Source: Chryseobacterium koreense CCUG 49689 (GTDB lineage: Bacteria > Bacteroidota > Bacteroidia > Flavobacteriales > Weeksellaceae). Taken from it: DNA of 64,000 nt. Numbering within the stretch: the stretch's first letter is position 1; every line of letters begins with the position of its first letter. The stretch is taken from positions 62,001-126,000 of the forward strand of contig NZ_LFNG01000002.1 of assembly GCF_001045435.1 (NCBI RefSeq). The letters are read 5' to 3'. A program made the translations under genes and the position numbers. Under the pieces are notes generated by a model that had not been told where the DNA came from, did no database searches, and saw nothing but the letters and a program-made list of their open reading frames with translations. Below, in pieces: positions 59,801 through 64,000 of this stretch.

Positions 59801-60286
59801 GCCGTAATGCTTCATCACCGAAAGTGCCTCCTTGTCAATTCTGGAATCGAGTCGGTAGGTTTTGGGATTGATGAAGAACCATTCGGGATAAATGGTGTTG
59901 AGCTTTCCGCCGTTGGATCGCAAATCGAGCAGAGAAAGCGGGCTCCACGGGGTATAGAACGCCGCACGAATCAATTTTGCATCCACATGCTGCTTGCTGC
60001 TCTCTTCATAGGCGATTCTCTTGTTCAGGAAATCTTTGAACCCTTTGAATTTTTTGTTTAATGGCGTGCTTAAAGTGAAGGCATTGGAGGGGTCTATTTT
60101 GGATTTATAGGAATTCCCGACAGATTTCATCAGGGGCATCGTGGGGTTTTTCCCCCTCAATACGGTGATTATTACTATAGCGGTGATGAAGATCAGGATG
60201 GCGCCGACAATGCGGAAGGTCCATTGGGTCGCCTTATATCGTTTTGCGTTTTCGGTCTGGAAAATTTGTCGAGATTTATCGGGCAT
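56849..60286 (-). pseudogene. GH18-like, polysaccharide deacetylase and GT2 fusion enzyme interrupted by one TGA
   Basis: One reading frame of 1146 codons spans three enzymes. A membrane anchor (about 23-43) precedes a GH18-like domain (about 100-420, NIDFEE at 217-222). A NodB deacetylase follows (about 500-700: TFDDGP 511-516, HTFTHG 564-569), then membrane segments (about 725-760) and a GT2 domain (VIVPAYNEE near 784, DAD at 867-869, EDCDL and QRFRW) with C-terminal membrane helices. Codon 912 is TGA (57551-57553), between GNEINMITK and QSIEYITSQNFDRR, where relatives have Trp. As read, the GT half is lost. It probably made or trimmed a poly-GlcNAc-like exopolysaccharide. Start at 60286 is the first ATG before the anchor. 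Confidence 0.8.
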
Positions 60287-60516
60287 AAAGCGGCTTTTTT
60301 TTTTGCAAAGTTCATCAATAAATGCTCCAAGCAGAATGTCTCCAATTAAATTTTGATTAAAATTTCGGTTGCCATTTTCACTTAAAAGCAAGCCCAAGTT
60401 ACGGATAATCAGCCAAAAATGTTTTCAAAATCTTCACTTTTCTTATTTTTTGGGAAAAATGAAAAGGATGTTTTTCTGAAAAAACAGTATTTTCGCAAAG
60501 ACAATTATCTACTGCA

Positions 60517-60828
60517 ATGAATCTTTCCCCAGAAGGACAAAAATTATTCAATCTACTGATTACCGAAATGTTGGACGACGGTTTCGAGCGAATCAGTGAG
60601 AATACCTTCTACAAAAAATTGGGCAGCATCACCGTTTCACTGGGCGATCAGGCGCTGAACATCATGCACCAGGGGAAGCTGTATGGCATCATCCCGGAAA
60701 GGGAATTCCTGAAATTGTCTAACAGTTTGGAACCGCTTCTGCTCCAGATAAAATACCTGCTCGCCTTTTCCATGAGGCAGGACATGAACCGGGTGGTGAA
60801 TTTTTTCACGCATTTCTTTTTAAATTAA
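60517..60828 (+). CDS. Conserved-looking hypothetical protein, 103 aa
   Basis: MNLSPEGQKLFNLLITEMLDDGFERISENTFYKKLGSITVSLGDQ, split here into segments 1-20 and 21-45, begins a small alpha/beta protein that ends in a basic/aromatic helix (RVVNFFTHFFLN). No family was recognised. A TATTTTCG box (60488-60495) lies 21 bases upstream, and codon composition looks like neighbouring genes, which supports it being real. There is no operon partner. Confidence 0.5.
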   Translation: MNLSPEGQKLFNLLITEMLDDGFERISENTFYKKLGSITVSLGDQALNIMHQGKLYGIIPEREFLKLSNSLEPLLLQIKYLLAFSMRQDMNRVVNFFTHFFLN

Positions 60829-61064
60829 AAGCACGTCCCGATTTCATGCGCCGTTCGCGAACAATCACTTTTATGGTTTCACCGCTTTGGTGCCTGGTGA
60901 TTTTATTAAAAAATTTAACCGATAAATCCTCAGGAATTCCTTTCGCAGAAGGCAAGGTCGAACATGTAGTTGATTAAATTCACGGATTTTCCAGTAATAA
61001 AAGCTATAAAAGCCTGTAAATAACCAAGCCTGGATTTGAGTAGAAGTTCCGGACTCAAAAATAA
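60829..61064. other. Intergenic region upstream of the tandem repeats
   Basis: About 235 bases without a convincing open frame, promoter box or hairpin. It joins directly to the 21-bp repeat array. Confidence 0.4.
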
Positions 61065-61253
61065 CAGCTTTAAACTAAGATTTCACAGTTTAAAACTAAG
61101 ATTACGCAGTTTAAAACTAAGATTACGCCGTTTAAAACTAAGATTACGCAGCTTTAAACCAAGATTTCGCAGTTTAAAACTACGATGACACAGTTTAAAG
61201 CTAAGATTTAGCAGTTTAAAGCTAAGATTACACAGTTTAAAACAAATATTTAG
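61065..61253. repeat. Nine tandem 21-bp repeats upstream of an HTH gene
   Basis: Nine units of exactly 21 bases (starts at 61065, 61086, 61107 and so on to 61233), consensus CAGTTTAAAACTAAGATTACG. Units 2 and 3 are identical; others differ at one to six positions. Each unit carries an in-phase TTTAAA, so the A/T tract recurs every two helical turns and the DNA may be bent. The array ends at the promoter of the HTH gene (TAACTTTA, 61252-61259). Confidence 0.92.
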
Positions 61254-61281
61254 TAACTTTAGGCATCATAAATTATTGAAT

Positions 61282-61608
61282 ATGTCTCCAGTACACAGTT
61301 ATAAGAATCAGGGTGCAGACCCGCATCCGCATGTGGGGCAGTTTTTGCGGGGGAAACTGCGCGAACTGCACGTCAGTTCGGCGGAAGCGGCACGCAGGAT
61401 CGGCGTGAAAGAAAGCACGGTGCACGCTTATTATAGCCGGCCCTCGCTGCAGTTTGGGATCCTCTGGAAATTGTCTATGGGGCTGAATTATGATCTGCTT
61501 TCGGATTTGATCGGCAGCTACCCGCCGAATTTTCCCGTAAAAACAGATCCGAGAATTGCGGAGCTGGAGAATGAGGTGGAGATTTTGCGGGGGGTGCTGA
61601 GGAGGTAG
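61282..61608 (+). CDS. Helix-turn-helix DNA-binding protein
   Basis: Translation from the ATG at 61282 gives 108 residues. The N-terminus (SPVHSYKNQGADPHPHVGQ) is His-rich. The XRE-like HTH lies at about 20-75 (LRGKLRELHVSSAEAARRIGVKESTVHAYYSRPSLQFG split at 38), and a short coiled-coil end (RIAELENEVEILRGVLRR) suggests a dimer. A TTG two codons upstream could extend it. It is preceded directly by nine 21-bp repeats, which are candidate operator sites. The target regulon is unknown. Confidence 0.75.
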   Translation: MSPVHSYKNQGADPHPHVGQFLRGKLRELHVSSAEAARRIGVKESTVHAYYSRPSLQFGILWKLSMGLNYDLLSDLIGSYPPNFPVKTDPRIAELENEVEILRGVLRR

Positions 61609-61623
61609 GGGGAGATAATCTTT

Positions 61624-61995
61624 TTAAGGTTTGACTAAAAAAGTAATTATTGCTACTAAGATCGCGATGATTTCAATAACAAAAGTTCTATCCCTGTACC
61701 AAAACTTATTATAATAAAAGTCGGAATAAAATGATTTTCTACCTTTTTCAGTGAGCTTAAAATTTAAATCTTTTTCACTAGCATTTTTATCCAATCGTTG
61801 AACTTCTTCATTAATAATCAGATATTCTAGATTTTTTGTGAGTTCAGAATCTGGTACGTTTAGATTATTTTTTAATTGATTAAACGATATTGATCTACTT
61901 AAGATTCCTAAAACTTCATTATCGTAATAGTCCGGATTGTTATTATACACTTTATTAAGTTCTTTTAGGATGTAATGTTTTGTCTTGTTGCTCAT
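61624..61995 (-). CDS. Hypothetical protein with winged-helix-like body and C-terminal membrane segment
   Basis: The 123-residue protein has an N-terminal helical region (NKTKHYILKELNKVYNNN), a segment resembling a winged helix (ISFNQLKNNLNVPDSELTKNLEYLIINEEVQRL, about 51-83, then LTEKGRKSFYSD) and one membrane helix at about 105-120 (FVIEIIAILVAIITFLV). No known family. Its composition is markedly more AT-rich than neighbouring genes, which suggests transfer. The gene is convergent with the HTH gene, with 15 bases between stops. Confidence 0.6.
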   Translation of the reverse strand: MSNKTKHYILKELNKVYNNNPDYYDNEVLGILSRSISFNQLKNNLNVPDSELTKNLEYLIINEEVQRLDKNASEKDLNFKLTEKGRKSFYSDFYYNKFWYRDRTFVIEIIAILVAIITFLVKP

Positions 61996-62123
61996 TTGTA
62001 AATATTTTTTAGCAAATATAATGCACGGGTAGAATTTTACCTGCGTTGCTTAAACTGTAAAAAAAGATCAAATGGTTTTGACTTAAATTTCCTCGTATTC
62101 TTAAAGCTTTCGCAGCTCTTCAA

Positions 62124-62154
62124 CAAAAAAACGCCCCGGTTTCCCGAGGCGTTT
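62124..62154 (-). terminator. Terminator of the acyl-CoA dehydrogenase gene
   Basis: On the minus strand AAACGCCTCGGG pairs with CCGGGGCGTTT (one mismatch), then seven Ts. It lies about 24 bases past the stop. Confidence 0.85.
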
Positions 62155-62177
62155 CCACTTTTATATCAAAACTATTT

Positions 62178-63968
62178 CTAGTAAGCGTTTTTCTCTACGA
62201 AATGTGCCGCTATTTTTTCGGTCAGCGCCACCACATTCGGCATGTTGGTGTATTTCGTGAATCTTCGCAATCCGGAAAGCATCATTCGCTGCTCATCGCC
62301 TTCTGCAAAGGAAACGATTCCTTCTTTTGCCGCCACGATGATTTTTTCCACGGCCTTGTAAAGGTTCAGCTGAGCCATCGCCGCTTCTACTGAATCTGGG
62401 CTGAAATGTTTTTCTGCCCTTAAAACTGCAGATTCCGCCATATAGATTTGGTTCAGGATTTCGGAAGCGTTCAGCAGGAGGTGCTGCTGCTTTTCAATAT
62501 CCATCATGTATTTCTGGAGTGCTGCTCCGGAAACCATCAGGAAGACTTTCTTCAAATTATGGATGATCGCTTTTTCCTCAGACATGAACTCCGAATAATC
62601 CGGTACTTCGAAAGAAGGGATTCCCATCAGTTCTTTTCCGATTGCCATGGCCGGTTTCAGCAAGTCCAGTTCGCCTTTCATGGCTTTCTTGATCAACATT
62701 CCCACGGCGAGGAGTCGGTTGATCTCATTGGTTCCTTCGTAAATTCTGGCAATTCTGGAATCTCTCCAAGCCTGCTCCATCGGCGCATCTTCGCTGAAGC
62801 CCATTCCGCCGTAGATTTGGATGCCCTCATCTGCCGTAAGCTGCGTAAGATCCGAAACGAATACTTTCAAGATAGAGCATTCCACCGCAAATTCTTCCAC
62901 CCCTCTCAACTCAGCTTTTTGGTGATTCATGCCACCTGCAACCAGTTCTTCAATTTTGTCCTGAATATCTTTTGCCGCACGGTAGGAACCTGCTTCGGAA
63001 ACGAAAATTCCCGTCGCCATTTCGGCGATTTTCTTGCGGATTGCCCCGAAAGTGGAGATGGCGACTCCGAACTGTTTTCTTTCATTGGCATAATTAATGG
63101 CAAGCGAAGTAATTCTTCTTTGACCATCCAGATTGGCTGCCGCCAGTTTGATTCTGCCTACGTTGAGCGCATTCAGGGCGATTTTGAAGCCATTGTTTCT
63201 TTCGCCCAAAAGATTTTCCACAGGAACTTTCATGTCGTTGAAGAAAACCTGTCGGGTAGAGGAGGAGCGGATTCCGAGTTTGTGCTCTTCCTCGCCGAAA
63301 GTCATGCTTTCAGGATTTTCGAGTTCGCTGCGGTTGATCACGAAACCGGTAATGTTTTTATCGTCATCAATTTTCGCGAAAAAAGTGAAGGTATCTGCGA
63401 AACCTGCATTAGAAATCCACATTTTTTGTCCGTTGATGATGTAGTGTTTTCCGTCTTCTGAAAGTCTTGCTTTGGTTTTTCCGGAATTGGCATCCGAACC
63501 GGCATCCGGCTCGGTCAAACAGTAGGCTCCGAATTTTGTTCCGGCCGCCAAATCCGGCAGGTATTTTTTCTTCTGCTCTTCAGTTCCGTAGAGCAAAATG
63601 GGCAAAGTTCCAATCCCGGTATGTGCTCCGTAAGCGGTTGCCAATGAACCATTTGCTCCGGAAGCCATGTCGCAAGCCAACATGGTGGTCACGAAATCCA
63701 TTCCCAGTCCGCCGTATTCTTCAGGCACAGCAATTCCCAGAACGCCCATTTCGCCAAGTTTGCGCATCATTTCTTCGGTTAATGCATAGTCCTTGTTCTC
63801 GAATCGTTCTCTTTTTGGAACGACCTCTTTGTCAATAAATTCTTTGATGGAATCACGGAGCATTTTCTGCTCTTCAGTGATTTCTTCCAGGGTGAAGATT
63901 TCCGCTGCAGGGGTATCTGTAATCAGGAATTCACCGCCAACCAATTTTTTTTTAGTAGTATCAGACAT
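62178..63968 (-). CDS. Acyl-CoA dehydrogenase
   Basis: The 596-residue FAD enzyme oxidises acyl-CoA to trans-2-enoyl-CoA in beta-oxidation. It has the family motifs YGGLGMD, CLTEPDAGSDANS and MWISNAGFAD, and the flavin/substrate region QIYGGMGFSEDAPMEQAWRD. IYEGTNEINR carries the catalytic Glu in the VLCAD-type position. A C-terminal extension of about 170 residues (beyond residue 430) is typical of the longer, VLCAD-like subgroup. Substrate chain length is not predictable. The start codon lies 20 bases from a partial heptanucleotide repeat at the window edge. It ends with the terminator at 62124. Confidence 0.93.
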   Translation of the reverse strand: MSDTTKKKLVGGEFLITDTPAAEIFTLEEITEEQKMLRDSIKEFIDKEVVPKRERFENKDYALTEEMMRKLGEMGVLGIAVPEEYGGLGMDFVTTMLACDMASGANGSLATAYGAHTGIGTLPILLYGTEEQKKKYLPDLAAGTKFGAYCLTEPDAGSDANSGKTKARLSEDGKHYIINGQKMWISNAGFADTFTFFAKIDDDKNITGFVINRSELENPESMTFGEEEHKLGIRSSSTRQVFFNDMKVPVENLLGERNNGFKIALNALNVGRIKLAAANLDGQRRITSLAINYANERKQFGVAISTFGAIRKKIAEMATGIFVSEAGSYRAAKDIQDKIEELVAGGMNHQKAELRGVEEFAVECSILKVFVSDLTQLTADEGIQIYGGMGFSEDAPMEQAWRDSRIARIYEGTNEINRLLAVGMLIKKAMKGELDLLKPAMAIGKELMGIPSFEVPDYSEFMSEEKAIIHNLKKVFLMVSGAALQKYMMDIEKQQHLLLNASEILNQIYMAESAVLRAEKHFSPDSVEAAMAQLNLYKAVEKIIVAAKEGIVSFAEGDEQRMMLSGLRRFTKYTNMPNVVALTEKIAAHFVEKNAY

Positions 63969-64000
63969 TGTTTTAATATTTTTAGATGATAGAACAAAGA

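Noticed and set aside
61021-61253. Heptapeptide-repeat frames across the 21-bp array
   Set aside because: Frames stay open only because the period is divisible by three; no proper start codon and early stops within the array.
62448-63461. 337-codon plus-strand frame inside the acyl-CoA dehydrogenase
   Set aside because: Antisense shadow of a gene with complete family motifs; no motif of its own.

Overview
The window is a gene-dense stretch of chromosome from a member of the Bacteroidota. It most resembles the class Flavobacteriia, Chryseobacterium/Kaistella-like (Weeksellaceae); that placement is inferred from gene content and style, not from a search. Supporting signs are TAnnTTTG-type -7 promoter boxes just ahead of many starts, few Shine-Dalgarno sequences, type IX secretion (T9SS) C-terminal sorting domains on three large secreted proteins, two TonB-dependent receptors, and many lipoproteins. 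Most genes are housekeeping or envelope genes. No rRNA, tRNA, CRISPR array, prophage or complete insertion sequence was seen.

Layout. 1-6.0 kb: end of a possible nitroreductase, a TM2 protein, rsmB-like methyltransferase, yjdM-like zinc ribbon, comF-like, queD-like, lpxH-like translationally coupled to a LuxE-like acyltransferase, and an aquaporin. 6.3-11.6 kb: a large secreted GH13 glucanase with a T9SS tail, a TPR protein, a DUF488 protein and a lipoprotein. 11.8-13.9 kb: gapA and pfkA. 14.0-17.5 kb: an outer-membrane uptake locus (small His/Cys protein, ZnuD-like TonB receptor, lipoprotein). 17.6-26.5 kb: trigger factor, exonuclease III, a GH13 lipoprotein, a REP-associated tyrosine transposase between two hairpins, a GreA-like protein, thyA, a decayed toxin-antitoxin pair and an M1 aminopeptidase. 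26.5-30.4 kb: an S9 peptidase and a CbpA/CbpM-like pair. 30.6-35.9 kb: two T9SS-exported GEVED-domain proteins with nearly identical tails and terminators. 36.2-48.3 kb: PadR-PspC operon, small alarmone-type HD hydrolase, CPA2 antiporter, TonB receptor, COG4705-type membrane protein, PepSY-like lipoprotein, MgtA-type Mg2+ ATPase and a CXXCH lipoprotein. 48.4-56.6 kb: a VirJ/AcvB-like lipoprotein next to an MprF-like aminoacyl-phospholipid synthase, then a MacB-type permease, ATPase, MacA and TolC efflux operon with a palindrome upstream. 56.8-60.3 kb: a GH18-deacetylase-GT2 fusion cut by one in-frame TGA. 60.5-64 kb: small hypotheticals, nine 21-bp tandem repeats ahead of an HTH gene, and an acyl-CoA dehydrogenase.

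How it fits together: several loci concern the cell envelope (LpxH for lipid A, MprF/VirJ for phospholipid charge, MacAB-TolC efflux, a polysaccharide synthase fusion, TonB receptors, T9SS cargo). Glycan use appears in the two GH13 enzymes and in glycolysis (gapA, pfkA). The most unusual observations are the single TGA that replaces a probable Trp codon in the polysaccharide enzyme, the eroded toxin-antitoxin module that lost its ATG, the REP/RAYT unit, the 9 x 21-bp repeat array and the VirJ-MprF pairing. No clearly novel multi-gene defence or biosynthetic system was identified.
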